Below, in pieces: positions 1 to 8,087 of a DNA stretch of 64,000 bases; the first letter of the stretch is position 1, and each line of letters opens with the position of its first letter. Under the pieces are notes generated by a model. It worked only from the letters and a program-made list of their open reading frames with translations. It searched no databases and was not told the DNA's origin. This DNA is from SIG205 sp045545595 (GTDB lineage: Bacteria; Bacillota_I; Bacilli_A; RF39; UBA660), in assembly GCA_045545595.1 (NCBI GenBank), contig JAZQBG010000029.1, forward strand, positions 1-64,000. Direction: 5' to 3'. The translations under genes and the position numbers were made by a program.

Positions 1-84
1 ATATGTCATTTTTTGATAGATATTAAAGGATATTCTATGTAAAAACTTACCTAAAAATGGGAGTGTTTTACAAAATATGAAGAA

Positions 85-142
85 TTTCCTTTAAATATAT
101 AGGAAAAACTGGTAGATGTTGTAGTAACTCTACACACTACCA
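85..142 (+). promoter_or_regulatory. two hairpins in the queA leader
   Basis: Two inverted repeats lie between the window start and queA. One pairs TTTCCT (85-90) with AGGAAA (101-106). The other pairs GGTAG (111-115) with CTACC (137-141), with an inner GTAG/CTAC. No T-run follows, so this is not a plain terminator. It could be a leader structure acting on queA. It does not match the preQ1 riboswitch core that I know. The rest of 1-164 shows no gene. Confidence 0.3.
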
Positions 143-164
143 TATGCGCTAGGAAGTGAAGTAA

Positions 165-1190
165 ATGAAAACAGATGATTTTAATTATGAATTGCCTGAA
201 GAATTAATCGCACAAACTCCGATTTTAAAAAGAGATGAATCTAAATTAATGATTCTAGATAAAGAAACAGGTAATATTAAACATGAAGTATTTCATAATA
301 TAATTAATTATTTAGATGAAAATGATGTACTAGTTTTAAACGACACTAAAGTTATACCAGCTAGATTAATAGGTGTTAAAAAAGAAACTAATGCAGTTAT
401 AGAGGTATTATTATTAAATGATAAAGGCAATAATGTTTGGGAGTGTTTAGTTAAACCTGCTAAAAGAGTACACATAGGAACTATTATTTCTTTTGGTGAT
501 GATAAACTATTATTTAAATGTATCAAAGAAGAAGATGAGGGAATTAGAGAATTTGAACTTATTTATAATGGGATTTTAATGGAAATCCTTGATGAGCTAG
601 GTTCTATGCCACTTCCTCCATACATACATGAAAAATTAGAAGATAAAGATAGATACCAAACAGTGTATGCTAAAAACATAGGGAGTGCTGCAGCGCCTAC
701 TGCTGGATTACACTTTACAACAGATTTATTAGATGAATTACAGGCTAAAGGTATCAAAGTTTTATTTGTAACACTTCATGTAGGATTAGGTACATTTAGA
801 CCAGTTAAAGTAGATAATGTTTTAGAACATAAAATGCATAGTGAAAAATATTCAATGAGTAAAGAAGTTGCAGATGCTTTAAACATCGCAAAAAAAGAAG
901 GTAAAAGAATAATAAGTGTAGGAACTACTACAACAAGAACACTAGAAACAATTTACCATAAATATAATTCTTTTAAAGAGTGTAGTGGAGAAACAGATAT
1001 TTTTATATATCCAGGATTTGAATTCAAAGCAATCAATTCGTTAATTACTAACTTTCACTTACCTAAATCAACTTTGTTAATGTTAGTAAGTGCCTTAGCA
1101 AAAAAAGAAAATATATTAAATGCTTATAATGAAGCAGTTAAAAATAAATATAGATTTTTCTCATTTGGAGATAGTATGTATATAAAATAG
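165..1190 (+). CDS. queA: S-adenosylmethionine:tRNA ribosyltransferase-isomerase
   Basis: QueA moves the ribosyl part of SAM onto preQ1 in the tRNA wobble position to form epoxyqueuosine, the next-to-last step of queuosine synthesis. It is cytosolic. The protein has 341 residues, the usual length for Bacillota. The family signature GSAAAPTAGLHFT is at about residues 173-185 and HVGLGTFRPV at 205-214. The start is the ATG after the purine-rich stretch CTAGGAAGTGAAG. A terminator overlaps the stop codon, so the gene ends its transcription unit. No other queuosine gene is visible in the window, so it may work with salvaged preQ1 or with genes elsewhere. Confidence 0.97.
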   Translation: MKTDDFNYELPEELIAQTPILKRDESKLMILDKETGNIKHEVFHNIINYLDENDVLVLNDTKVIPARLIGVKKETNAVIEVLLLNDKGNNVWECLVKPAKRVHIGTIISFGDDKLLFKCIKEEDEGIREFELIYNGILMEILDELGSMPLPPYIHEKLEDKDRYQTVYAKNIGSAAAPTAGLHFTTDLLDELQAKGIKVLFVTLHVGLGTFRPVKVDNVLEHKMHSEKYSMSKEVADALNIAKKEGKRIISVGTTTTRTLETIYHKYNSFKECSGETDIFIYPGFEFKAINSLITNFHLPKSTLLMLVSALAKKENILNAYNEAVKNKYRFFSFGDSMYIK

Positions 1191-1209
1191 ATAGGAAACT
1201 ATCTTTTTT
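1190..1209 (+). terminator. queA terminator
   Basis: GATAG-GAAA-CTATC is followed by six T. The stem has a GNRA loop and begins at the last base of the queA stop codon. Confidence 0.85.
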
Positions 1210-1239
1210 CTCCATTTGCAAAAAATGTCAAAAAAAGAA

Positions 1240-1263
1240 GTTTTGCAAACAAACTTGCAAAAC
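1240..1263. repeat. perfect 9-bp inverted repeat
   Basis: GTTTTGCAA (1240-1248) and TTGCAAAAC (1255-1263) flank six bases, 38 bp upstream of the ATPase start. The left half plus loop (GTTTTGCAAACAAA) recurs at 6621-6634 downstream of miaA. It may be an operator or a small structured RNA. No protein that would bind it is identifiable. Confidence 0.4.
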
Positions 1264-1301
1264 TTTTGAGAATGTAGTGTTATGTTAATGGGTGAAGAAA
1301 T

Positions 1302-2513
1302 ATGATAATAAGAGAAAAATATTTAAATAGAATGATAGCAGCCAAAGATACAGAATTCATAAAAGTAATAACTGGTGTTAGACGTAGTGGAAAATCTACC
1401 TTGATGCTAATGTTTAAAGATTATTTGATTAATAGTGGTATTAAGGAAGAAAATATAATTCATATAAATTTTGAATCGGATATGTATGATGATATAAAAA
1501 ATTATAAGGATTTATATAAATTTGTAAAAGAAAAAATCAAAAAAGATAAAATGTATTTACTTTTAGATGAGGTACAAAATGTAGAATCATGGGAAAAAGC
1601 AATCAACTCATTTAAAGTTGATTTTAATATAGATATATATTTGACTTGTTCAAATGCGTATCTTTTATCTAGTGAATTATCTACTTTATTATTTGGTAGA
1701 TATATAGAAATTAAAATGTATCCATTATCTTTTAAAGAATATTTAGTTTTTAATAATTATGATAACAATAATATAGAAGAAAAATTTAATGAGTATTTAA
1801 AATATGGTGGTTTACCTGCAATAACTTTAATAAAAGATAACGATGAATTAGTTTTATCATATTTAAATGACATTTACAATGCTATAGTAAAAAAAGATAT
1901 TATAGATAGAAATAACATCAAGGATACTGCATTACTTGAAAATATAATAAAATATTTATCAAATAATATTGGTAGTTCTGTGTCTTCATCAAAAATCAGT
2001 GATTATTTAAATAGTAATAAAATAGTAGAAAAATCTAATCATCAAACAATAGATAATTATTTAAATATGTTAGAAAAATCTTTTATAATGTATAAAGCTG
2101 ATAGAACTGATATAAAGAGTAAATCATTGTTAAAAACATTAGGTAAATATTATATATCTGATTCTGGTATAAGAAATATAATATTAGGTTTTAGAAATAT
2201 AAATGAAGGACATTTATTAGAAAATATAGTGTATTTAGAATTACTTAGACGAGGATATAAAGTAAATATAGGAAAAACAAATGATTATGAAGTTGATTTT
2301 GTTGCTGAAAATCCTAATGAAGTAAAATACTACCAAGTTACTCAATCATTAGTTAATGTAGAAGTAAAAAATAGAGAATTAAGAAGTTTAGAAAATATAG
2401 AAGATAATTATGAAAAAATAATATTAACAATGGATAAGTCTATAAATAATGATTATAATGGAATTAAAGTTATTAATATAATTGATTGGTTGATGTTAGA
2501 TGAAGAAAAATAA
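1302..2513 (+). CDS. AAA+ ATPase with DUF4143 domain
   Basis: 403 residues of the common stand-alone ATPase family. An N-terminal P-loop domain carries Walker A GVRRSGKST (25-33) and Walker B YLLLDE (85-90). The C-terminal DUF4143 region has the usual 'YLEL.RRGY.V..GK' and 'EVDFV' stretch near residues 310-335. Members are widespread, often in several copies, and their role is unknown; a nuclease-like fold has been suggested for the C-terminus. The start is ATG after GGGTGAAG. It forms a single-gene unit between two terminators. The assignment to the family is firm, the function is not. Confidence 0.9.
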   Translation: MIIREKYLNRMIAAKDTEFIKVITGVRRSGKSTLMLMFKDYLINSGIKEENIIHINFESDMYDDIKNYKDLYKFVKEKIKKDKMYLLLDEVQNVESWEKAINSFKVDFNIDIYLTCSNAYLLSSELSTLLFGRYIEIKMYPLSFKEYLVFNNYDNNNIEEKFNEYLKYGGLPAITLIKDNDELVLSYLNDIYNAIVKKDIIDRNNIKDTALLENIIKYLSNNIGSSVSSSKISDYLNSNKIVEKSNHQTIDNYLNMLEKSFIMYKADRTDIKSKSLLKTLGKYYISDSGIRNIILGFRNINEGHLLENIVYLELLRRGYKVNIGKTNDYEVDFVAENPNEVKYYQVTQSLVNVEVKNRELRSLENIEDNYEKIILTMDKSINNDYNGIKVINIIDWLMLDEEK

Positions 2514-2527
2514 TAAAATTTAATATA

Positions 2528-2556
2528 GAATTAGACAATATTGTCTGATTCTTTTT
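2528..2556 (+). terminator. terminator after the DUF4143 ATPase
   Basis: GAAT.AGACAATATTGTCT.ATTC followed by five T. The stem is nearly palindromic and ends about 30 bp before the transposase gene that runs towards it. Confidence 0.7.
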
Positions 2557-2584
2557 AAATGTAAAATGTAAACTTTTATGGGAA

Positions 2585-3472
2585 TTAAGTCAATAGATTA
2601 GACATAGGTAATAGGGGGATATTGTGAAAAAACTCGAGTTCAAAGGTAGAAGGAGATACAAACCCTAAAGAAGAATGAATTCTTTTATTGTTATAAAAAC
2701 CCTCAATATATTGAAAAACAGCCCTTCTAACATCATTAATAGTATTAAAAGTTTGGTTGTATAACCATTCTTTTTTCAAAGACGCATGAAAAGATTCTTG
2801 ATTCGCATTTTCATCACAAGAATGATTTAAAGAAGTATAACTAAATAAACATTTATTTTTGCTAACTAAACTTCTGAAAGTATGAGAACGATATTGAGTA
2901 CCTTTATCAGAATGAATAATAACATTAATAGGATAATTTCTATTCTTAAAAGCATTATTTAAAGTTTCGATAACTAATTCTTTTTTCATATTATGTCCAA
3001 CATTCCAGGCAATAACTTTTCTAGAAAAAAGATCAATAATAGAAGAAAGATAAACGAAACCATCATCACGAGTTTTAATATAGGTAATATCAGTAACCCA
3101 AACTTGATTAGGTCTTATAATATCTAAATTTTTAATAAGATTAATAATTTTAGATTTTCCTAATTCTGACATAGTATTTTTCTTTTTAGGGAAGTTAGTT
3201 TTAACAATACTTTGAATACCTAATAAAGACATGTACTTAGATACGGTTTTAACAGAGATAGAAAGACCTTCTTTGCATAAAACCGCAGTAATTCTAGGAG
3301 CTCCATAGATACGATTAGAATCATAATAAATCTCTAAAATTCTACGAATCACAAGAAGTTTACGATTAAATGCATCATCATTAGAATAATAAAAATAATG
3401 ATAGAAAGACGCCCTAGAAACATTTAAAACATCACACATAAGAGAAATAGAATAAGTATCAGAGTTTTTCAT
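2585..3472 (-). CDS. IS3-family transposase OrfB (DDE integrase core)
   Basis: 295 residues with an N-terminal HTH_21-like segment (about 45-100) followed by the rve integrase core. The catalytic residues are visible: D128 in WVTDITY, D189 in HSDKGTQY and E226 in ANQESFH. The DD(36)E spacing is one longer than the usual 35. The C-terminal RIHSSLGF.SP motif is present. The gene is normally made as an OrfAB fusion: the -1 frame stays open from the A7 run in orfA (3520-3526) through the orfB ATG. All key residues are intact, so the element may be active. Confidence 0.93.
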   Translation of the reverse strand: MKNSDTYSISLMCDVLNVSRASFYHYFYYSNDDAFNRKLLVIRRILEIYYDSNRIYGAPRITAVLCKEGLSISVKTVSKYMSLLGIQSIVKTNFPKKKNTMSELGKSKIINLIKNLDIIRPNQVWVTDITYIKTRDDGFVYLSSIIDLFSRKVIAWNVGHNMKKELVIETLNNAFKNRNYPINVIIHSDKGTQYRSHTFRSLVSKNKCLFSYTSLNHSCDENANQESFHASLKKEWLYNQTFNTINDVRRAVFQYIEGFYNNKRIHSSLGFVSPSTFELEFFHNIPLLPMSNLLT

Positions 3473-3489
3473 AATAAAACGATATAATG

Positions 3490-3765
3490 CTATTTTTCCT
3501 TGGCAAAGAAGGTCACTGCTTTTTTTAATATTTCATTAGTTTCTCTAAGTTTTTTATTTTCTCTTTCAAGTCTAGCGATTTGTTCTTGAGGAGAAATATA
3601 ATCAGGGTCAAAACAATGGTTGTCCTTGTTATAAGTAGTAATCCAATTTTCTAAAGTCTTAAGAGGAACATTAAATTCTTCGGCAGATTTAGAAGTAGAA
3701 TGATCCTGAAGAATAATAAGTTCAACAATCATTTTTTTAAAATCACGAGAGTAAGAACTTGGCAT
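3490..3765 (-). CDS. IS3-family transposase OrfA (HTH DNA-binding subunit)
   Basis: 91 residues. The N-terminal part (MPSSYSRDFKKMIVE onward) is an HTH_Tnp_1 domain that binds the element ends. The C-terminal half is a leucine-zipper coiled coil with the 'REN.KLRE.NEILKKA' pattern. On the coding strand the codons TTA AAA AAA GCA contain the A AAA AAA heptamer used for -1 frameshifting into orfB. If slippage does not occur, OrfA ends ten codons later at TAG. OrfA alone usually acts as a repressor of transposition. Confidence 0.9.
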   Translation of the reverse strand: MPSSYSRDFKKMIVELIILQDHSTSKSAEEFNVPLKTLENWITTYNKDNHCFDPDYISPQEQIARLERENKKLRETNEILKKAVTFFAKEK

Positions 3766-3815
3766 AAAAACACATCCTTTCTTTCTAATATAAAATATTT
3801 ATTCCAATTTCCTTA

Positions 3816-3928
3816 TTGACAAGCAGAAATATTTTAAAAATATATAAGTCGTATTAATTATTATTTTTCAAAAATTAAAAATAATAATTAAACTCCAACA
3901 AGGAATAAAATATTTCTTAACTTGTCAA
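3816..3928. repeat. nested 113-bp palindrome
   Basis: Outer arms TTGACAAG.AGAAATATTTTA (3816-3836) and TAAAATATTTC....CTTGTCAA (3906-3928) enclose a perfect 15-bp stem: 3854-3868 pairs with 3877-3891 around an 8-nt loop. It lies between the IS orfA promoter side and the decayed surface gene. It may be part of the IS end that blocks read-through, or an unrelated MITE-like hairpin. A weaker inverted repeat, ACAACTAC (3968-3975) with GTAGTTGT (3996-4003), follows. No gene is seen between 3766 and 4020. Confidence 0.5.
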
Positions 3929-4020
3929 AAGTTTTCTCGGCATAAAAATTTTATATATTTTAACACAACAACTACAAAATTTGAATCCCTCTAACGTAGT
4001 TGTCTAATAAAAAGTATAAC

Positions 4021-5023
4021 TCTCAGCAACATCATTGCCATTTAGTGTAACAAACACAGGGGACCAACATATGAACCTAACAATAAGTCTAACAGATATT
4101 ACAATATCAGATGAATTAAAAGATGAAGACTTTAGATGGGGATTATACAATGCAGATACAGCAGTAATGTTATCAACTGGTACATTTAAAGATATCGGAA
4201 CTTCAACATCATTAACAATGTATCGTGACACAATAATAGATGCAACAGACCCTGATACAACAAAAAACTATATCTTAAGAATATGGATACATGAAGATGG
4301 AACAAATCAAAATTATATGCAAGGAAAAAGCTTCAGTGCGAAGTTAACAGTAGATGGAGATGCAGTAGAATACACTGATGCAAGCTGTTTTACAGTTACA
4401 AGTGATGGTAAAATAATAGATTATGATGCCTCATGTGGAACAGATGTAGTAATACCAAAAACAACAACAACGACAGCATCAGCTACAAGCACAACACAAA
4501 GTGAAGGAACAATATCAACATTAGAAAGAAATAATAGTAAGTTAACAACTCTAGCACAAACTGCTACTACTGTGACTGTTACTGGGATAGCAGGATATTG
4601 GGGCATGAGTACACTGAAGATGAAGAAGGTTATGACGAACCATATTGTGTGTATGAAGAAGGAGCATTCCAAGATAAAGGATTAACAAGTATAATAATTC
4701 CTGATACTGTTACCTATATTGGTGAAGATACTTTTTATAGTTCACCAGCAAATTATGGATGTACGTCATATGATGAATTTGGTGGTAATAATATAGACCA
4801 TATCACAATACCAGAAAGTGTTGAAGCAATTAGCAATTTTAATGTTAGCTCAATGAACTCAATAACCCTACCTGATACTGTTACAAAGATTACTAATGTA
4901 TATTTACCATCAAATACAGTAATACCATGTACGGATAGTCACATGAGTGTGGGTTCATCAATTATAAAATATAATAGAACATGTAGTGTTGGTGAAAGTG
5001 GTGGTGACGATAGTTACTATTAA
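4021..5023 (+). pseudogene. decayed secreted surface protein (TasA/CalY-like domain plus BspA-type leucine-rich repeats)
   Basis: Two open frames together make one protein without its 5' end. The first (about 4021-4600) encodes 'LPFSVTNTG...LTISLTDI...LRIWIHEDG', clearly like the intact secreted protein at 57461, then a Thr/Ser-rich linker. The second (to 5023) encodes at least three BspA-type repeats such as 'LTSIIIPDTVTYIGEDTF' and 'MNSITLPDTVTKI'. The frames meet at TATTGGGGCATGAG near 4600, where one extra G restores a single reading frame. A stop (TAA) lies just before 4021 and no signal peptide is present. I read this as a surface protein truncated by insertion or deletion and then frameshifted. 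The frameshift alone could be a sequencing error; the missing N-terminus could not. Confidence 0.75.
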
Positions 5024-5050
5024 TCAACGCAACAATAAATAATGAAATAT

Positions 5051-5085
5051 AAAATGTGAGAAAGAAATTTCTTACATTTTTCTTT
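5051..5085 (+). terminator. terminator after the decayed surface gene
   Basis: AAAATGTGAGAAA (5051-5063) pairs with TTTCTTACATTTT (5068-5080) and T-rich sequence follows. The signal survives although the gene is broken. Confidence 0.7.
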
Positions 5086-5128
5086 GCAAAATCCCAAAAC
5101 TTTATATATAATTAAAATGGTGGTAAAA

Positions 5129-5746
5129 ATGGATTTATTAAAATATGAAAAAGAATTATATGATAAAAATATAGAATATATTGCAGGGATAGATGAAGTA
5201 GGACGTGGTCCTTTAGTTGGACCTGTAGTGGCAGCATGTGTAGTATTACCTAAAAACTACAATCTTGAAGGTCTAACTGATTCTAAAAAATTATCTGAGA
5301 AAAAAAGAGATAAATTTTATGACATTATAATACAAGATGCATTAGGTGTTGGTGTTGGAATAATTAGTCCTGAAACTATAGATGAAGTAAATATATATGA
5401 AGCGAGTAAACTTGCTATGATAGAGGCTATAAATAATGTTAATTGTAAGATAGAACATGTTTTAATAGATGCAATGCCATTAGATTTAGAAATACCTTCA
5501 ACTTCTATAATACATGGTGATGCTTTATCATTAAGTATTGCAGCAGCTAGTGTAATCGCGAAAGTAACAAGGGACAGAATGATGTATGAGTTAGATGAAA
5601 AGTATCCAGAGTATGGTTTTGCTAAACATAAGGGTTATCCTACTAAATTACACCTTGAAAATATTAGAAAATATGGTATATTAGATAACTACAGGAAAAG
5701 TTATAAACCAGTTAAAGAAATATTAGAAGGTGTTACAAATGAATAA
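5129..5746 (+). CDS. rnhB: ribonuclease HII
   Basis: RNase HII cuts the RNA strand of RNA-DNA hybrids and starts removal of single ribonucleotides from DNA. The 205-residue protein has IDEVGRGPLVGP at 21-32, carrying the D-E metal ligands, then 'HGDALSLSIAAASVIAK' with a further Asp, and the 'YGFAKHKGYPT' segment. I chose the ATG at 5129 because it follows GGTGGTAAAA, the same context as polA; an in-frame ATG 12 bp upstream is less likely. The stop overlaps the miaA start by 8 nt, so the two are translated together. Confidence 0.95.
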   Translation: MDLLKYEKELYDKNIEYIAGIDEVGRGPLVGPVVAACVVLPKNYNLEGLTDSKKLSEKKRDKFYDIIIQDALGVGVGIISPETIDEVNIYEASKLAMIEAINNVNCKIEHVLIDAMPLDLEIPSTSIIHGDALSLSIAAASVIAKVTRDRMMYELDEKYPEYGFAKHKGYPTKLHLENIRKYGILDNYRKSYKPVKEILEGVTNE

Positions 5747-6605
5747 AATTATTGTTATAGTTGGTCCTACCGGAGTAGGCAAAACAAAACTTAGTATTGA
5801 ACTTGCTAGAAGGTATGATGCTGAAATAATAAATGGGGATAGTATTCAAGTATATAAAGATTTAAATATTGGTAGTGCGAAAGCAACATCCTCTGAACAA
5901 GAGGGTATACCACATCACTTATTAGATTTTAAAAATATTAATGAACAATACTCTGTTTATGATTACCAAAAAGATTGTAGAAGTAAAATAGAAGAAATTA
6001 GAAATAGAGGTAAAAATATTATTATAGTTGGTGGGACTGGTTTATATATTAAAGCAGCACTATTCAATTACAAATTTACTGAAGAAAAGAAAAGTAATAA
6101 TAACTATGATGAATATTCTAATGATGAGTTATATGAAATATTATTAGAGAAAGAACCTAATACTTTAATTCATAAAAATAATAGACAAAGAGTTATTAGA
6201 GCTATTGAAAAAGAAGAAATAGAAGATAATAATAATTGTAATGAATTATTGTATGATGTTATATTTATAGGACTAACTACAGATAGAGAAAAATTATATG
6301 ACATAATTAATAAGCGCATAGATAAAATGATTAATGATGGACTAGTTGATGAAGTAAAAGAATTATATAATAAATTCCCTGATAGTAAAGCTTTAAATAC
6401 AGCAATAGGATATAAGGAGCTAATTTCATACATAAACGATTATTTAACACTACCTGAAGCTATAGATTTGATAAAAAAGAATTCAAGAAGATACGCAAAA
6501 AGGCAATATACGTGGTTTAATAATCAAATGGATGTAAATTGGTTCGATGTTAACTATGAAAATTTTGATGAGACAATCATGAATGTAGCAAAAAAATGTG
6601 ATTAA
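5739..6605 (+). CDS. miaA: tRNA dimethylallyltransferase
   Basis: MiaA adds a dimethylallyl group to N6 of A37 in tRNAs that read UNN codons. The 288-residue protein shows the P-loop GPTGVGKT (9-16), the DSIQVYKDLNIGSAK segment, the HHLLD motif and GGTGLYI. The C-terminal NTAIGYKEL and RRYAKRQYTWF motifs are intact. It is somewhat shorter than the roughly 310-residue norm, mostly in the insertion domain. The start is the ATG inside the end of rnhB. A terminator overlaps the last codons. Confidence 0.95.
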   Translation: MNKIIVIVGPTGVGKTKLSIELARRYDAEIINGDSIQVYKDLNIGSAKATSSEQEGIPHHLLDFKNINEQYSVYDYQKDCRSKIEEIRNRGKNIIIVGGTGLYIKAALFNYKFTEEKKSNNNYDEYSNDELYEILLEKEPNTLIHKNNRQRVIRAIEKEEIEDNNNCNELLYDVIFIGLTTDREKLYDIINKRIDKMINDGLVDEVKELYNKFPDSKALNTAIGYKELISYINDYLTLPEAIDLIKKNSRRYAKRQYTWFNNQMDVNWFDVNYENFDETIMNVAKKCD

Positions 6606-6616
6606 CATTTTTTTGT
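6591..6616 (+). terminator. miaA terminator
   Basis: AAAAAATGT pairs with ACATTTTTT around GATTA, and the T-run continues. The stem begins inside the last miaA codons. Confidence 0.65.
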
Positions 6617-6617
6617 T

Positions 6618-6671
6618 TTTGTTTTGCAAACAAATTTGATTGATGTGTTTGATAAATAGCAAACACATCAA
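6618..6671. repeat. two adjacent hairpins after miaA
   Basis: TTTGTTT-TGC-AAACAAA (6618-6634) is followed by a perfect 12-bp stem, TTGATGTGTTTG (6640-6651) with CAAACACATCAA (6660-6671), around an 8-nt loop. No long T-run follows directly, though T-rich sequence comes a few bases later. It may be a second terminator or a small structured RNA. Confidence 0.4.
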
Positions 6672-6701
6672 AATAATCTTTTTATCTTTGTCGAAAAATG
6701 T

Positions 6702-6779
6702 TATAATAAATGAAATTAGATGTAATGATTACAAATTGTATCTAATTAATTATAATTCTAATTTAGTTTAGAATTATAA
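6702..6779 (+). promoter_or_regulatory. -10 element and structured leader of the M16 peptidase pair
   Basis: TATAAT at 6702-6707 is followed by two inverted repeats. ATTAGAT (6715-6721) pairs with ATCTAAT (6740-6746). TTATAATTCTAA (6750-6761) pairs perfectly with TTAGAATTATAA (6768-6779). A T-rich stretch (GTTTTTTC) follows a few bases later, so the second hairpin could attenuate transcription before the TTG start at 6825. No -35 at standard spacing was found. Confidence 0.35.
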
Positions 6780-6824
6780 ATTTAAAGTTTTTTCATATAC
6801 TAAATAGAGAAAGTTGGTGATTAT

Positions 6825-8084
6825 TTGGAATACATAAAAAAAGAGTATGCTGCATACAATGTACATATTATCAAAACAAACAAATTTAAAACAATTACAA
6901 TTGATGTTAATTTCTTAAGAAAAATAAAAAAAGAAGAAATCACCATTAGAAATTTTTTGAGTGAAATTTTACTTCAATCTTCTAAGAATTATCCTACTAA
7001 AAGATTACTTGCGCTTAAATCAATGGAGTTATACAATTCCAATGTGAGAAGTTCTAACAGTAGAATTGGTAATTTCTCTAATTTATCATTTAATTTAAAG
7101 TTTTTGGATGATAAATATACTGAAGAAGGAATGTTTGAGAAAACACTAGATTTCTTCTTTGATATAATATTTAATCCTAATGTAGAAAATGATAGATTTG
7201 ATGAAAGATCATTTAAGATAGTTAATAAGTTAATTCATAATGAAATTAAATCTATTAAAGATAATTTAACAAAATACTCACTTATTAAAATGTTAGAACA
7301 CATGGGTAGTACTGAACCATACTCTTATAGAGGATATGGATATCTTTATGATTTAGAACAAATTACTCCTAAGAAATTATATGACTATTATACTGATGTT
7401 TTAAAAAGTGATAAAGTTAATATTTTAATAATGGGTGATGTTGATACTGATAAAGTATTAAATATTATTCATGATAAGTTTAAAGTTAATACAGTTAAAA
7501 AAGATATAGGTAAAGCAATGATAACTCATGAAAAAATAAGAGGTAGATTAAGAAAAGTAGAAGACTATGAAAATATAGTTCAAGCAAAACTTAATATTGG
7601 ATTTAAATTAAAAGATTTAAGTGAATATGAACTTAGATACGTATTACCAATTTACAATGAAATATTTGGTGGCAGTCCAAACTCTAAATTATTTCAAAAT
7701 GTAAGAGAGAAAAATTCTCTGGCTTACTATATTAGTTCTATGCCTAATATTTTTGATAACTTACTTATCATATATTCTGGTATTAATAAAGAATCATATG
7801 ATAAGTCTGTTGAATTAATTAAAAAAGAACTTAACAATATGAAAAAAGGAAAATTCGACCAAGAGGATATCGATAAAGCTAAAGAAAACATGATAGCTTC
7901 ACTTGAAACTATTAATGATTCACCTGCTAGAACTATAAATATGTACTATGCTAGAGAACTTGCTGGTGGAGATGAAATAGAAGAAAGAATAGAAAAAGTT
8001 AAACAAGTAACAAAAGAAGATATAATAAAAGTTGCAGCTAAATTAAAGATAGATACTATATATCTAATGCATGGGGAGGAATAA
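6825..8084 (+). CDS. M16 peptidase-like protein, inactive-type partner (YmfF-like)
   Basis: 419 residues with the two-domain M16 fold. It keeps the C-terminal 'VREKNSLAYYISS' region typical of the family, but I see no HxxEH zinc motif, so it is probably the non-catalytic half of a heterodimer. It starts at TTG after TTGGTGAT. The active partner follows after 3 bp. In Bacillus the comparable pair is ymfF-ymfH. The natural substrate of this pair is not known; related pairs trim peptides or act at the membrane. Confidence 0.85.
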   Translation: MEYIKKEYAAYNVHIIKTNKFKTITIDVNFLRKIKKEEITIRNFLSEILLQSSKNYPTKRLLALKSMELYNSNVRSSNSRIGNFSNLSFNLKFLDDKYTEEGMFEKTLDFFFDIIFNPNVENDRFDERSFKIVNKLIHNEIKSIKDNLTKYSLIKMLEHMGSTEPYSYRGYGYLYDLEQITPKKLYDYYTDVLKSDKVNILIMGDVDTDKVLNIIHDKFKVNTVKKDIGKAMITHEKIRGRLRKVEDYENIVQAKLNIGFKLKDLSEYELRYVLPIYNEIFGGSPNSKLFQNVREKNSLAYYISSMPNIFDNLLIIYSGINKESYDKSVELIKKELNNMKKGKFDQEDIDKAKENMIASLETINDSPARTINMYYARELAGGDEIEERIEKVKQVTKEDIIKVAAKLKIDTIYLMHGEE

Positions 8085-8087
8085 TTT

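Larger units (their letters stand above)
2560..3821 (-). mobile_element. IS3-family insertion sequence (IS150-like), ends approximate
   Basis: A complete two-gene IS3-type element on the minus strand: orfA (HTH), orfB (DDE integrase) and an A7 slippery run between them. The termini are tentative. On the right, TTGACA ends at 3821; on the left, TGTAAA begins at 2560 or 2567. They would give TGT/ACA ends, but the repeats match only over the first few bases and I see no clear target duplication. A decayed surface-protein gene starts about 200 bp beyond the right end, so this or an earlier insertion may have cut that gene. Confidence 0.75.

Noticed and set aside
1..164. preQ1 riboswitch before queA
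   Set aside because: Hairpins exist, but the short C-rich and A-rich aptamer core of preQ1-I is not seen.
2560..3821. Exact IS termini with target-site duplication
   Set aside because: Only the outer TGT/ACA and a few more bases match. I could not find a convincing duplication, so the ends are given as approximate.
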